DNA of 53,129 nucleotides from positions 1 through 53,129 of the forward strand of contig NZ_VSFA01000048.1 of assembly GCF_008119785.1 (NCBI RefSeq), written 5' to 3'. Made by a program: the position numbers and the translations under genes. Positions 38,618 through 47,805 of the stretch are shown here, in pieces. Numbering within the stretch: the stretch's first letter is position 1; each line of letters begins with the position of its first letter. Below the pieces are notes generated by a model. It was given only the letters and a program-made list of their open reading frames with translations, did no database searches and was not told the origin of the DNA. The stretch is from Micromonospora sp. MP36 (GTDB taxonomy: Bacteria; Actinomycetota; Actinomycetes; Mycobacteriales; Micromonosporaceae).

Positions 38618-39991
38618 TCAGGCGGCCTGCACCGTCACCGGCAGTCCGCCGCGGATGCGCAGCGACAGCATCGGTTCGGCGACGACCGGTCGGCCGGGAA
38701 GTCCGGTCAGCCGCAGGTCGCGGCAGAGCAGAGCGAGCACGAGCACCGCCTCGAGCAGACCGAGGTGGTTGCCCACGCAGAAGCGCGGGCCGGCTCCGAA
38801 GGGGATGTAGGCGAACCGCGGCCGGTCCGTCCCGGCGTCGCCGAGGAAGCGCTCCGGGTCGAAACGGTCCGGCTCCGGCCAGAGGGCCGGGTGACGGTGC
38901 AGGGTGTACGGCGAGACGAGCACGTCCGCTCCGGCGGGCACCCGGTAGCCGCCCACCACGTCGTCCTCGATCGCGATCCGGGGCAGCAGCCAGACGGGCG
39001 GGAACATCCGCATGGCCTCGGAGATGACCGCCGAGGTGTAGGTCAGCCGTCGCAGGTCGTCGTACTCGGGCGCCCGGCCGCCGAACACCTCGACGGCCTC
39101 GTCGTGCACCCGCTGCCAGGCCTCCGGGTGCCGGTCCAGCAGGTGCAGGCTCCAGCTCAGCGTGCTGGCCGTGGTCTCGTGCCCGGCCAGCAGCAGCGTC
39201 ACCAGCTCGTCGCGCAGCCGCAGCTGCCCCACGCGGGGGTCGGCCTCCCGGTCGGCCGACACGATCAGCCGGGACAGCACGTCGTCGGCGTCGGTGGTCC
39301 GCCCGCGCCGCTCGGCGACCAGGCGGTCGACGACGACCTCCAGGCGGCGCCGGGCCTTGCGGAACCGCATCTGGTGCGGCAGCGGGATCCACATCGGCAC
39401 CATGCTGAGCGTTTCCAGCTCGAACATGGCCTGGTCCTGCACCCTTGCGAAGTCGGTGCCGATGCCGTCGAACGCGTGCAGGTCGGCGTCGAGCAGGGTG
39501 CGGCCCAGCACGCCCAGGGTCAGGCCGGTGAGCTCGTCGACCAGTTGCACCGGGCCGGCGCCGATCCGGCTGCGCAGCCGGTCGACCAGCCGGGCTCCCT
39601 CGGCGGCGATCGCCCCGGCCTGCTCGGCGATCCGCCGGCTCTGGAACGCCGGCTGGATCACCTTGCGCTGTTCCTTCCAGAGCTCGCCCTCGCTGGTAAG
39701 CAGGCCGTCGCCGAGCGCCCGTCGGGCGTGCACCAGGCCGATGCCCTTGCGGTAGTTGGAGGCGTTGCCGGCCAGCACATGCTTGGCCGTCTCCGGGTGG
39801 TTGAAGAAGTACAGCGCCTTGTGCCCGACCGGCAGCCTGGCCGCGTCGCCGTACTTCTTGGCGGCGTCGGTCATCATGGCCAGCCGGTCCCGGTTCATCT
39901 GAGCGAGCAGCCGCAGGGCCGACAGCCGGGACGGGCCGGGCAGGACCCGCCCGCGCGACGCGGCACCGGTGGGCGTGACGGTGGCGGTCAT
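38618..39991 (-). CDS. Cytochrome P450 of the enediyne operon
   Basis: This 457-residue P450 has a standard I-helix LLLAGHETTAST, the K-helix ExxR in SEAMR, the PERF region DPERFLGD and the heme loop FGAGPRFCVGNHLG. It resembles CYP102/fatty-acid-like class enzymes. Nine-membered enediyne loci carry a P450 at this place (E7 group, from memory), thought to hydroxylate the core. Its ATG at 39991 overlaps the flavin reductase stop by ATGA. The frame is open far upstream to 40798, but that part is the antisense shadow of neighbouring genes. Confidence 0.93.
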   Translation of the reverse strand: MTATVTPTGAASRGRVLPGPSRLSALRLLAQMNRDRLAMMTDAAKKYGDAARLPVGHKALYFFNHPETAKHVLAGNASNYRKGIGLVHARRALGDGLLTSEGELWKEQRKVIQPAFQSRRIAEQAGAIAAEGARLVDRLRSRIGAGPVQLVDELTGLTLGVLGRTLLDADLHAFDGIGTDFARVQDQAMFELETLSMVPMWIPLPHQMRFRKARRRLEVVVDRLVAERRGRTTDADDVLSRLIVSADREADPRVGQLRLRDELVTLLLAGHETTASTLSWSLHLLDRHPEAWQRVHDEAVEVFGGRAPEYDDLRRLTYTSAVISEAMRMFPPVWLLPRIAIEDDVVGGYRVPAGADVLVSPYTLHRHPALWPEPDRFDPERFLGDAGTDRPRFAYIPFGAGPRFCVGNHLGLLEAVLVLALLCRDLRLTGLPGRPVVAEPMLSLRIRGGLPVTVQAA

Positions 39992-40533
39992 GCCGCCCTC
40001 CGGCCGGCCGCGTCCGACTCGAGGCGGCCGAACTGGCCGCGCAGGAAGATCAGCACGTCCTCGTCGCTGCTGCCCGCCATGCTGAGCAGCCGGCCGACGA
40101 AGATGCTGTGGTCGCCACCGTCGTAGGTGCGCCACAGCTCGCACTCGAAGTGGGCGGCCGCGCCGGCGATCAGCGGGGCGCCGCACCAGGCGCCGCTGAG
40201 ACAGTCGGTGCCGGCGAACTCCGCCGCGCCGATCGGCCGGCGCCCGGCGAAGTGCCGGGCCACCCTCTCCTGACCGGCGCTGAGCACCGACACTCCGAAG
40301 GCGCCGGCCCGCACCATGGCGCTGTGCATGTTCGCGTTGCGGTCGACGCAGACCAGCACCAGCGGTGGTTCCAGCGACACCGCGGTGAAGCTGTTCGCCG
40401 TCATGCCGTGCGGCTGGTCGCCGCCGGTCGTCACCACGGTCACCCCGGTCGCGAACGAGCCGAAGGTGCGCCGCAGCAGGGTGGTGTCCTGCACCTGGGG
40501 CACGGGGCCGCGTTCGACCTGCAGCTCGGTCAT
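39988..40533 (-). CDS. Flavin reductase (HpaC/SgcE6-like)
   Basis: This 181-residue flavin reductase-like FMN-binding protein has RTFGSFATGVTVVTTGGDQP, then HGMTANSFTAVSLEPPLVLV and a C-terminal HSIFVGRLLSM. It should use NAD(P)H to make FADH2 or FMNH2 for a two-component monooxygenase. SgcE6 of the C-1027 locus is of this type. No classical FADH2-dependent halogenase or hydroxylase lies within the enediyne operon; the LLM monooxygenase at 11401-12426 is the only flavin-dependent oxygenase seen here. ATG 40533 is joined to the TebC stop as TGATG. Confidence 0.9.
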   Translation of the reverse strand: MTELQVERGPVPQVQDTTLLRRTFGSFATGVTVVTTGGDQPHGMTANSFTAVSLEPPLVLVCVDRNANMHSAMVRAGAFGVSVLSAGQERVARHFAGRRPIGAAEFAGTDCLSGAWCGAPLIAGAAAHFECELWRTYDGGDHSIFVGRLLSMAGSSDEDVLIFLRGQFGRLESDAAGRRAA

Positions 40534-40976
40534 CAGCGGGCCCTCGCCAACTGATGGGTGTACGGCTCCAGCGCGCGCACCAGCGCCTCCGGCACCCGTG
40601 ACGGCACGGTCCGGGTGTTCGGGCCGCGCATGCACGCCACCCGCTGCATCCCCCGGGCGACGAGCGTCTCGCCGCCACCCGGGTTGAGCCGCACGTAGTC
40701 GAAGCCGAACTGCAGCTGGGTCTGGCCAAGCTCGACCAGGCGCATCCGGATCGACACCTCGTCGAATGCGGTGATCTCGGCGTAGAACTCGCAGTCAACC
40801 TTGAGCGTGAACAGCTTCAGGTCGTCCTGCAGGTCGGCGAGCACCTCCGAAGCGCGCTCCTTGAGGAACAGCTCGCGCGCCCGGCCCTGCCACCGCAGGT
40901 AGTTGACGTAGTAGACGTTGCCCACCAGGTTGGTCTCTTCGAAGCCCACGGTGTGGCGATACTCGAAGTATTTCAC
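40533..40976 (-). CDS. tebC: Enediyne hotdog thioesterase TebC (E10/CalE7 type)
   Basis: This 147-residue single-hotdog thioesterase begins KYFEYRHTVGFEETNLVGNVYYVNYLRWQG, the TebC signature. Instead of the acidic residue of 4-HBA thioesterases it has the family's Asn/Arg active-site region (NVYYVNYLRWQGRARELFL). It releases the polyene chain from the enediyne PKS carrier domain, giving the linear polyene or its decarboxylated ketone. GTG 40976 follows AAAGGAGGG and overlaps the PKS stop by GTGA, so the two are made together. Confidence 0.95.
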   Translation of the reverse strand: MKYFEYRHTVGFEETNLVGNVYYVNYLRWQGRARELFLKERASEVLADLQDDLKLFTLKVDCEFYAEITAFDEVSIRMRLVELGQTQLQFGFDYVRLNPGGGETLVARGMQRVACMRGPNTRTVPSRVPEALVRALEPYTHQLARAR

Positions 40977-43900
40977 TGGCCCTCCTTTGCGAGTACGGCG
41001 AACACCACCGGCTCGGCGCCGCCGCCGCGTACCGTCGCCGCCAGGGCGCCGATGCGGTTGTCGCCGGAGGTGAGGGTGACCCAGCCGGCGCGCTCGGATC
41101 CGGCGAGCGTGATCGGGGCGTCGGCCGAGCAGCCCGCCTTGCGCAGGCACTCGATCGCCGACCAGACCCGGGTGGCCGCCACGTTCAGCGGCTCGGCACA
41201 GGTTTCGGCGATCAGGCGGGCCAGGTCGAGATGCCGGCCGAGCAGGCCCTGCCAGTCGCTCTCCGTCCGGGCGGTGACCGGCTCGACGTCACAGCCGAGC
41301 TGTCCCTCCCCAACGGCGCAGAGGGTGAGACCGGCGCCGTGGGCCGCGGTCAGCGTCAGGTTCCCGTCGAGCTCGGGCCGCCCGTCCGGGCGGTACCGGA
41401 CGTTCACCGGGGCGTTCATTGCCCGGCCGGCCGCGCGGGCCGTGCGCACCCGCCGGGTGCCGACGTGATCGCCGGTGTCGTCGCCCGGGTCGTCCGGCTC
41501 GACCACCACGGCCGCCCGGATGCCGGCCAGGTCGCCGATCGTGCGCTCCAGGTAAGGCCCGAGCAGCGCCGGCGCCCACGGGCCGCGCCCGTCGCGCTTG
41601 CGTACCGCGCGCAGGTGCAGTCCGGTCCAGCGCTCGATGACCTTGCCGGCCGCGTCGCGCAGGACGATGTCGTAGACGTACGTGTCGCCGTCCCGGCTGC
41701 GCTCGGTGGCGCAGTAGCGGAGCTCGCCCGCCCGGTTGAGCCGGTCGCCGGCGGGCTGGAGTTCGTCCACCCGCACCGGCAGCAGCGTCGCGTCCGGCAC
41801 GCAGACCTGGTTGCCGTGCATCAGTGTGTCTCGGACACCCGGGTCGCCGAGCACGAGCGCGCCGGGCAGGAAGGCGGCGAACCAGTCGGTCTGCGGCAGC
41901 GCCTCGACCACGACGTCCACGTCGCGGGCCTGCGCGCGCCGGTAGCCGCGCAGCCGCTGGAACCGGCCGCCCTGGAAGAGCACGTCGCCGTAGAGGTCCG
42001 CGGCCGGGTCGAGGGCCACCGGCGGCAGCCCCTCGCCGACCTGATCGGGAGCGCCGTCGGCCGGTCCGGTGTGGCGCCGGAGCAGCCGGGCGCGGAAGTG
42101 CTCGGCAGCGAACGCGGTCTCCTCGCTCTGGATCACCACGTCCACCGCGTCGTCGTCGGTGCGCACCGCGGCGATCCGGATCGTCGTGCTGCCACCGGGC
42201 GGCACCACGATGGGCCGGGCGAATCGGGCGTCGGTGATTGTCGGCGCCTCGGTCCAGCCGGTCAGCGCCTGGGTCACCTGCGCCATCGCCTCCATGCCCA
42301 GCACCGCGGGGAACAGCAGATTGCCGTCGAGCAGGTGGTCGGCGAGGTACGGGTCGGTGCCGGCGTTCAGCTCGGTCTCCACCACCAGCTCGACGCCGTG
42401 GTAGCGCACCAGCGGCCGGTCCACGAACCGCAGCAGCGGCAGCGGCGGGTTCTCCCGCTCGACCGTGTGTATGCCCTCGGTGCGACCGCTGATCAGCACG
42501 GTGGACGGCACCGACGGGTCGGCGAGCAGCCGGCGCAGCGTCGCCAGCCCCTGGTCCGGGGTGATGGCGGTGACGCCCTCGCGGGCCAGCGCCTCGACCA
42601 CGGACAACCGCTCGCCCATGCCCACGCCCGACCAGACCGACCACTCCAGCACCAGGGTGCGGCAGTCCGGGTGGTCCGTGCCGTAGCCGGTGACCAGCTC
42701 GTCGAGCCACTCGTTGGCGATCGAGTAGTGCGCCTCGCCGCGTAGACCGGCCCGGCCGATGATGCTGCCGAGCGCGACCAGCAGCTTGAGCCCGCCGTCG
42801 CCGATGGCGTCGAGGACGTTGCGCAGGCCGTCCACCTTGGGCGCCAGCGTGCGGCGGACCAGGTCCTCGTGCACGCTGGTGAGCGCGGTCGGCTCATTGC
42901 GGCCGGCGCCGTGCAGCACCGCGGTCACCGGGCCGCCGAGTTCCGCGCTGAGCGTCTCGAGAGCCGCGCGCACTTGGGCCGGGTCGGTGACGTCGGCCCG
43001 GGCGTACCGGACCGTGACGCCCTGCTCCGCCATGCGGGCCAGGTTCGCCGAGATCTCCGGGTCGGTGGCCGCGTCGGAGCGGCCGAGCAGGGCCAGCCGG
43101 GCGCCGCTGTCCTTGGCCATCGCCAGGGCGCACTCGGCGGTGATGCCCTTGGCGCCGCCGGTCACCAGCAGCACGTCGGACTCGTCGAGCGCCGCCTCGG
43201 TGCGCTCCGCGCTCACCGGCAGCGGGCGCAGCACCGGCACACGGCGGGTGCCGTCGGCCGCGTACCACGCCTCGGTGAAGGCCGTGGTGCCGGCGACCTC
43301 GGCGACGATCCGATCCACCGCGTCGGGTTCCGGCGCGATGTGCACGACCGTGGTGCGGATGTTCGGCGCCTCCAGGTGCAGGGTCTTGGCCAGGCCGGCC
43401 GCGCCCCGCCCGTGCTGGACCAGGACGAACCGGCCGCCAGCGGCGCCGGTCACCGCGGCCCGGGCGCCGGCGAGCGCCTCGGCCAGATCCGCCTCCACGC
43501 AGTCGGTCGGCAGGAGGACGAGGACGCCGCCGCCGACGTTGCCGCGCTCGAGCGCGGCCCGCAGCGGCTCGGCCAGCGGGTGGTCCGCCGGCGCGTGCAC
43601 CTGCCAGCTGCCGCGTTGCTCGATGCCGGCGGCCGCCGGCACGTCGCGCTCGTCGAGGTCGACCCGCCAGGACCGCACCCAGTCGGCCGCGCCGGTCACG
43701 ACCGGCGCGGCCTCGGGGGCGCCCGGGGCCGTCTCCGATCCGCGCAGCCCTTCGAGGACCTCGGCCAGTTCGGTGAGGGTGGCGGTGGCGAAGTTGGCGG
43801 GCGTGCGGCTCGGCGGGATGCCGATGCTCTGCGCCACCTTGTTCACCATCTGGCCCACCGTGATCGAGCTCAGGTGCAGGTCGTCGAGCAGGCGGCTGTT

Positions 43901-46768
43901 CATGTCGACCAGCTCGGGCGGCAGTTCCGCACGCTCCGCGGCCATCCGGCGCAGCAGGTCGGCGACCGACTCGCCGGCCGGGCCGGCCGCGGGCTTCGCC
44001 TCGGGCGCGTCGGACGGCACCGCCGGGGCCCCGCTACGGCTGCGCGCCGGCACCTGCGGCGCGGCCTCGCACGGGCTGGCGAAGAAGCGGAACTCCGTGC
44101 CCAGCGCCAACGGGCGCACCAGCCGGCCGTGGAACAGCGCGGGGTCGACGTTGGTGGCGCCCACCACGAAGGCGGCCCCGAGCACCCGCAGCAGGCCGGT
44201 CGACGACTCGTCGTCGGTGTCCAACGCGACCGCCGGTACGTCCACCACGCCGCTCGCCAGGCCGCTGAGCACCCGGCCGGGGCCGACCTCGATGAGCAGG
44301 TCGACGTCCTTGGCGGCCAGCGCGACCGCTTGGGCGAACAGCACTGGCTCGGTGATCTGCCGGGTGAGCAGGCCGGCCAGGTCGGTGTCGGCGGGCAACT
44401 CCTCGCCGGTCACGGTCGAGACGACGCGCCGGGCGGGCCGGCCGAAGGACTCCCGGCGCAGGAGGCCGCCGAATGCGTCCGCGGCCTCGGCGACCAGCGA
44501 CGAGTGGAAGGCATGCGAGACCGCGAGCCGGGTCGCGCCGACACCGGCCTCCTCGGCCCGTCGGCAGGCCTGCTCGACGGCGTCGACGGCGCCGGTGATC
44601 ACGGTCTGGCCGGGTCCGTTGTACCCGCCGACGACCGCGGACAGTCCGGCGATCAGCCGTTCGGCCTGCTCGGGTCCGCAGGCGAGGCCGGCCATCGTGC
44701 CCGAGGCGCTGTGCTCGGCCATGGTGCGCCCGCGCAGGGCGGCCAGGCGCAGCACCGTCTCGTCGTCCATCGCCCCGGCCCACTGCAGCGCGGTCAGCTC
44801 GCCGAGGCTGTGCCCGACCGCCACGGTGGCCTCCAGTCCGAGGGTCCGCAGCACGCGCTGGCCGGCGATCGAGCCGGTGACGATGCGCGGCTGTGCCACC
44901 TCGGTGGCGACCATGTCGCCGCTGCTGGGCAGCGCGGCGGCGCGGTAGACCTGGTCGGCCTCGGCGAAGCGCCGGCGTAGCGCGCCACCGCTGGTGCCCT
45001 TGCCGGAGCCCTGCCCGGGGAACAGGAAGCCGATCTCGCCGTCGCCGATCTCGCCGAAGCAGGTGCGGCCCTCGTCGGCGAACAGCTGCGGCTCGCCGGC
45101 GTCGAGGGCGGCGAGCACAGCGTTCAGCCGGTTCGTCGCGTCCGAGGGCGAGCGCACCACGACGGCCGCACGCCAGGGCAGCTCGCGCAGTTCGCCGTGC
45201 AGGGTCGAGGCCAGGTCGCTCAGCTGGGCATAGCTGATCGAGGGCACGAATTCGGCCACCCGCTCCAGCCGGTCGCGCAGCTCGGCCGGAGTCAGCGCGT
45301 CGAACAGCAGCAGCTCGGCGTCCTGCGCGCCGGTCGCGATGGCCCGCGTACGGCTGCCGTAGCGCACCTTGCGCGCCGGCTCGCCGCGGTCCAGGACCAG
45401 GTGGGTGTTGATGCCGCCGAAGCCCATGGCGGTCACGCCGGCGCGCACCGGGCGGTCGTCCGGCCACGGCTCGGCCTGGCGCACGACGCGCACCGCGGCG
45501 TTTGCGGAGTCGAAGACCTCGTGCGGGTCGACGCAGCCGACGGTGGGCGGGATGACCTCGTTGTGCATCGCCATCGACGCCTTGATCAGCCCGGCCACAC
45601 CGGCCGCGGCCTTGGTGTGCCCGATCATCGCCTTGACCGAGCCGATCGCCGCGGGCGGGGCGCCCGGGCCGGCGGCCAGCCGGTTCTGGTTCAGCGCGGT
45701 CAGCTCGTTGGAGTCGCCCACCTTCGTGCCGGTGCCGTGGCCCTCGAACATGGACACGGTCTCGATGCCGAAGCCGGCGCGGGCGTACGCCCGGTTGAGT
45801 GCGAGGTGGTAGCCGCGGGTCTCCGGGCGGGTGATGCCGCCGCGCCCGTCGGAGGAGATGCCCCAGCCGGCGATCGTGGTGTAGATGCGATGGTTGCCGC
45901 GCAGCGCGTCGCTCTCGCGCATCAGCACGACCATGCCGCAGCCCTCGCCCGGCCAGAACCCGTTCGAGCCGCGGTCGTAGACGCGCATCTCGCCGGTGGC
46001 CAGCGCCCCGGTCTTGGCGAACCCGATGACCTCGAACGGGTCGATCGACAGGTCCACCCCGCCGGCCACCGCGACATCGAGCTCGCCGTCGGCCAGCGCC
46101 TTGCAGGCGGTGGCGACCGAGAGCAACGAGGACGAGCAGGCGCCGTCCACGGTGTAGCCGCCGCCCTGCAGGTCGAAGTGGTTGCAGACGCGCCCGGCGA
46201 TGGTGTTGGACAGGCCGCCGGCCAGGGTGTCCTCGTCGACGGCCGGGAACGGGCTCTTGTACGCCTGCTCCAGGTCGTCGAGGAGAGCGCCCAGGTCCTC
46301 GTCGGCGAAACCACGCTCGCGCAGTACCGCGCTCACCGTGCGCTGCACGTACGGCCAGCGCAGCCGCAGCTGGTTGGCGCGGGAAAACTCACCGGTGAGG
46401 GTGTTGCCGACGATCACGCCGGTGCGCTCCCGGGGCAGCCCCTCGGCCATCGGGAAACCGGCGTCGGCCAGCGCTCCGGCGGCCACGTCGAGGGCCAGCC
46501 AGTGCGTCAGGTCGGTGGAACGGTACGTGCTGCCGGCCACCTTGTACGCGATCCGGTCGAACTCGTACGCGTCGATGACCGCCGCGTTGCGGGCGTAGAA
46601 GCGGTCCGGAGTACGGGGATCGGGATCCCAGTAGTCCTCCAGCCGCATCCGGACGTCCGGCAGTCGGCGGAACGCCCGCCGGCCGGCGACGGCGTTGTCG
46701 AAGAGTTCCTTGGGGGTGGTGGCGTCAGGATATCGGCACGCCATTCCCACCAGCGCGATTCTGGACAT
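40973..46768 (-). CDS. pksE: Iterative enediyne polyketide synthase (PksE)
   Basis: The 1931-residue product has the enediyne-specific order KS-AT-ACP-KR-DH-PPTase. The KS has Cys211 in DGACSSSLL, His in EGHGTGT and Lys/His in IGHTKAA. The AT has Ser654 in VGHSLGE. The carrier Ser is near 968 in LHLSSITVG. The KR has TGGAKGI near 1198 and its catalytic Tyr in HYSIAN near 1347. The DH has His in DHLLDGNLLFP near 1478. The C-terminal phosphopantetheinyl transferase has LGCDVEPV near 1824 and RVWSAIECLRKAG near 1875, so the enzyme can load its own carrier. It builds a C15-type polyene from malonyl-CoA. ATG 46768 is chosen because MSRIALVGMACRYP is the family start. Confidence 0.97.
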   Translation of the reverse strand: MSRIALVGMACRYPDATTPKELFDNAVAGRRAFRRLPDVRMRLEDYWDPDPRTPDRFYARNAAVIDAYEFDRIAYKVAGSTYRSTDLTHWLALDVAAGALADAGFPMAEGLPRERTGVIVGNTLTGEFSRANQLRLRWPYVQRTVSAVLRERGFADEDLGALLDDLEQAYKSPFPAVDEDTLAGGLSNTIAGRVCNHFDLQGGGYTVDGACSSSLLSVATACKALADGELDVAVAGGVDLSIDPFEVIGFAKTGALATGEMRVYDRGSNGFWPGEGCGMVVLMRESDALRGNHRIYTTIAGWGISSDGRGGITRPETRGYHLALNRAYARAGFGIETVSMFEGHGTGTKVGDSNELTALNQNRLAAGPGAPPAAIGSVKAMIGHTKAAAGVAGLIKASMAMHNEVIPPTVGCVDPHEVFDSANAAVRVVRQAEPWPDDRPVRAGVTAMGFGGINTHLVLDRGEPARKVRYGSRTRAIATGAQDAELLLFDALTPAELRDRLERVAEFVPSISYAQLSDLASTLHGELRELPWRAAVVVRSPSDATNRLNAVLAALDAGEPQLFADEGRTCFGEIGDGEIGFLFPGQGSGKGTSGGALRRRFAEADQVYRAAALPSSGDMVATEVAQPRIVTGSIAGQRVLRTLGLEATVAVGHSLGELTALQWAGAMDDETVLRLAALRGRTMAEHSASGTMAGLACGPEQAERLIAGLSAVVGGYNGPGQTVITGAVDAVEQACRRAEEAGVGATRLAVSHAFHSSLVAEAADAFGGLLRRESFGRPARRVVSTVTGEELPADTDLAGLLTRQITEPVLFAQAVALAAKDVDLLIEVGPGRVLSGLASGVVDVPAVALDTDDESSTGLLRVLGAAFVVGATNVDPALFHGRLVRPLALGTEFRFFASPCEAAPQVPARSRSGAPAVPSDAPEAKPAAGPAGESVADLLRRMAAERAELPPELVDMNSRLLDDLHLSSITVGQMVNKVAQSIGIPPSRTPANFATATLTELAEVLEGLRGSETAPGAPEAAPVVTGAADWVRSWRVDLDERDVPAAAGIEQRGSWQVHAPADHPLAEPLRAALERGNVGGGVLVLLPTDCVEADLAEALAGARAAVTGAAGGRFVLVQHGRGAAGLAKTLHLEAPNIRTTVVHIAPEPDAVDRIVAEVAGTTAFTEAWYAADGTRRVPVLRPLPVSAERTEAALDESDVLLVTGGAKGITAECALAMAKDSGARLALLGRSDAATDPEISANLARMAEQGVTVRYARADVTDPAQVRAALETLSAELGGPVTAVLHGAGRNEPTALTSVHEDLVRRTLAPKVDGLRNVLDAIGDGGLKLLVALGSIIGRAGLRGEAHYSIANEWLDELVTGYGTDHPDCRTLVLEWSVWSGVGMGERLSVVEALAREGVTAITPDQGLATLRRLLADPSVPSTVLISGRTEGIHTVERENPPLPLLRFVDRPLVRYHGVELVVETELNAGTDPYLADHLLDGNLLFPAVLGMEAMAQVTQALTGWTEAPTITDARFARPIVVPPGGSTTIRIAAVRTDDDAVDVVIQSEETAFAAEHFRARLLRRHTGPADGAPDQVGEGLPPVALDPAADLYGDVLFQGGRFQRLRGYRRAQARDVDVVVEALPQTDWFAAFLPGALVLGDPGVRDTLMHGNQVCVPDATLLPVRVDELQPAGDRLNRAGELRYCATERSRDGDTYVYDIVLRDAAGKVIERWTGLHLRAVRKRDGRGPWAPALLGPYLERTIGDLAGIRAAVVVEPDDPGDDTGDHVGTRRVRTARAAGRAMNAPVNVRYRPDGRPELDGNLTLTAAHGAGLTLCAVGEGQLGCDVEPVTARTESDWQGLLGRHLDLARLIAETCAEPLNVAATRVWSAIECLRKAGCSADAPITLAGSERAGWVTLTSGDNRIGALAATVRGGGAEPVVFAVLAKEGQ

Positions 46769-46820
46769 GGGCGATCGGGGTCTCCTCACATGGACTGGCG
46801 GACGAGCGCACGAGACAGGG

Positions 46821-47804
46821 TCAGCGGCGCCGGCCCACCCCGGTGTGTGCCGAGAACGCGTCGGCGATGCGCTGACGCCAGGTCGCATAGGCGGGCACTG
46901 CGCCGTCGGCGGGCAGGCCCTCGCGAGCGTGGTCGGTGGCCGCGGCGGCCGTCGCGACGTCCGTGCCGCACAGCACCTCGGTGGCCAGCTGGTTGTGCGG
47001 GACGACGAGATCGGCGCGCAGCCGGGCCTGCGCGGCGAACGCGGCGCCCTGGGCCAGCTGACCCCGGTACGGGCCGGCGAGCTCGGCGAGGCATTCCAGC
47101 TCTGCGCGGTCGACGCCGCCCGCGTACGTAGCGGCCAAGCCGGCGCCGCTGTAGAGGTCCGGCCGGCGGGACTCGGGGAACGCGGCGAACAGCGCGGCGA
47201 CCCGCTCCGGGTCGGTGCCGCAGACGAACCAGCTTGCCCGGCCGATCCCCTGGTCGATTACCTGGTTGACGTGCCACGCCGGGCCGCGCACGACGGCCGG
47301 CGCCCGGGGCGCCTGGTACTGCTCGTAGACGTACTGGCGGGTCCTGAAATAGGCCTGGTGGAAGCCGTAGCCGTCGAGCAGCAGCCAGCGCAGCAGCGGA
47401 TCCGGGGCGTACAGCGTGGACCAGCGGAACTTCGGCAGGCGGGCCATCGCCCAGCCGACACCGACGTAGACCATGTAGACGTGGTCGGCGCCCGGCCCGG
47501 CGAGCAGAGACCGCACGTGTCCGCCGCGCCCGGTGGGTAGGCCGTCGAGCACGGCCATGCCCATGCCGGCGCCCTCGTAGGCGAAACCGCGGTACAGCTC
47601 GGGCAGATGTTCGAGGTCCGCCGCGACGTCGGCCGGCCGACCGGTCGCCGCGGCGGCGCCATAACCGGTGAGGAAGGACTTGCCGACGGTCTCCAGCCGG
47701 TCCACCGCCGCCGCGGACTTGGCGTGGAAGCCGCGCACGGCGACCTTCGTCTCCGAGATGTCCGGCGTCAGGACGCGCCGTCGCAGGTTGTGCCAGGCTG
47801 TCAT
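46821..47804 (-). CDS. DUF1702 family enediyne protein (UnbL-type), copy 1
   Basis: This 327-residue soluble protein is of the DUF1702 family found beside enediyne PKS genes. It begins WHNLRRRVLTPDISETKVAV, followed by RGF, with blocks YRGFAYEGAGMGMAVLD, VYMVYVGVGWAMARLP, LLLDGYGFHQAYF, VIDQGIGRASWFVCG and YSGAGLAATYAGGVDRAELE. The function is unknown; it is one of the proteins conserved with PksE. ATG 47804 follows GGAGG. It is paralogous to the next gene, which ends just before it, and both precede pksE. Confidence 0.9.
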   Translation of the reverse strand: MTAWHNLRRRVLTPDISETKVAVRGFHAKSAAAVDRLETVGKSFLTGYGAAAATGRPADVAADLEHLPELYRGFAYEGAGMGMAVLDGLPTGRGGHVRSLLAGPGADHVYMVYVGVGWAMARLPKFRWSTLYAPDPLLRWLLLDGYGFHQAYFRTRQYVYEQYQAPRAPAVVRGPAWHVNQVIDQGIGRASWFVCGTDPERVAALFAAFPESRRPDLYSGAGLAATYAGGVDRAELECLAELAGPYRGQLAQGAAFAAQARLRADLVVPHNQLATEVLCGTDVATAAAATDHAREGLPADGAVPAYATWRQRIADAFSAHTGVGRRR

Positions 47805-47805
47805 G

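Noticed and set aside
42869..44980. Long plus-strand frames (about 700 codons) inside pksE
   Set aside because: Antisense shadows of the PKS with compositional bias only; the minus strand holds every catalytic motif.
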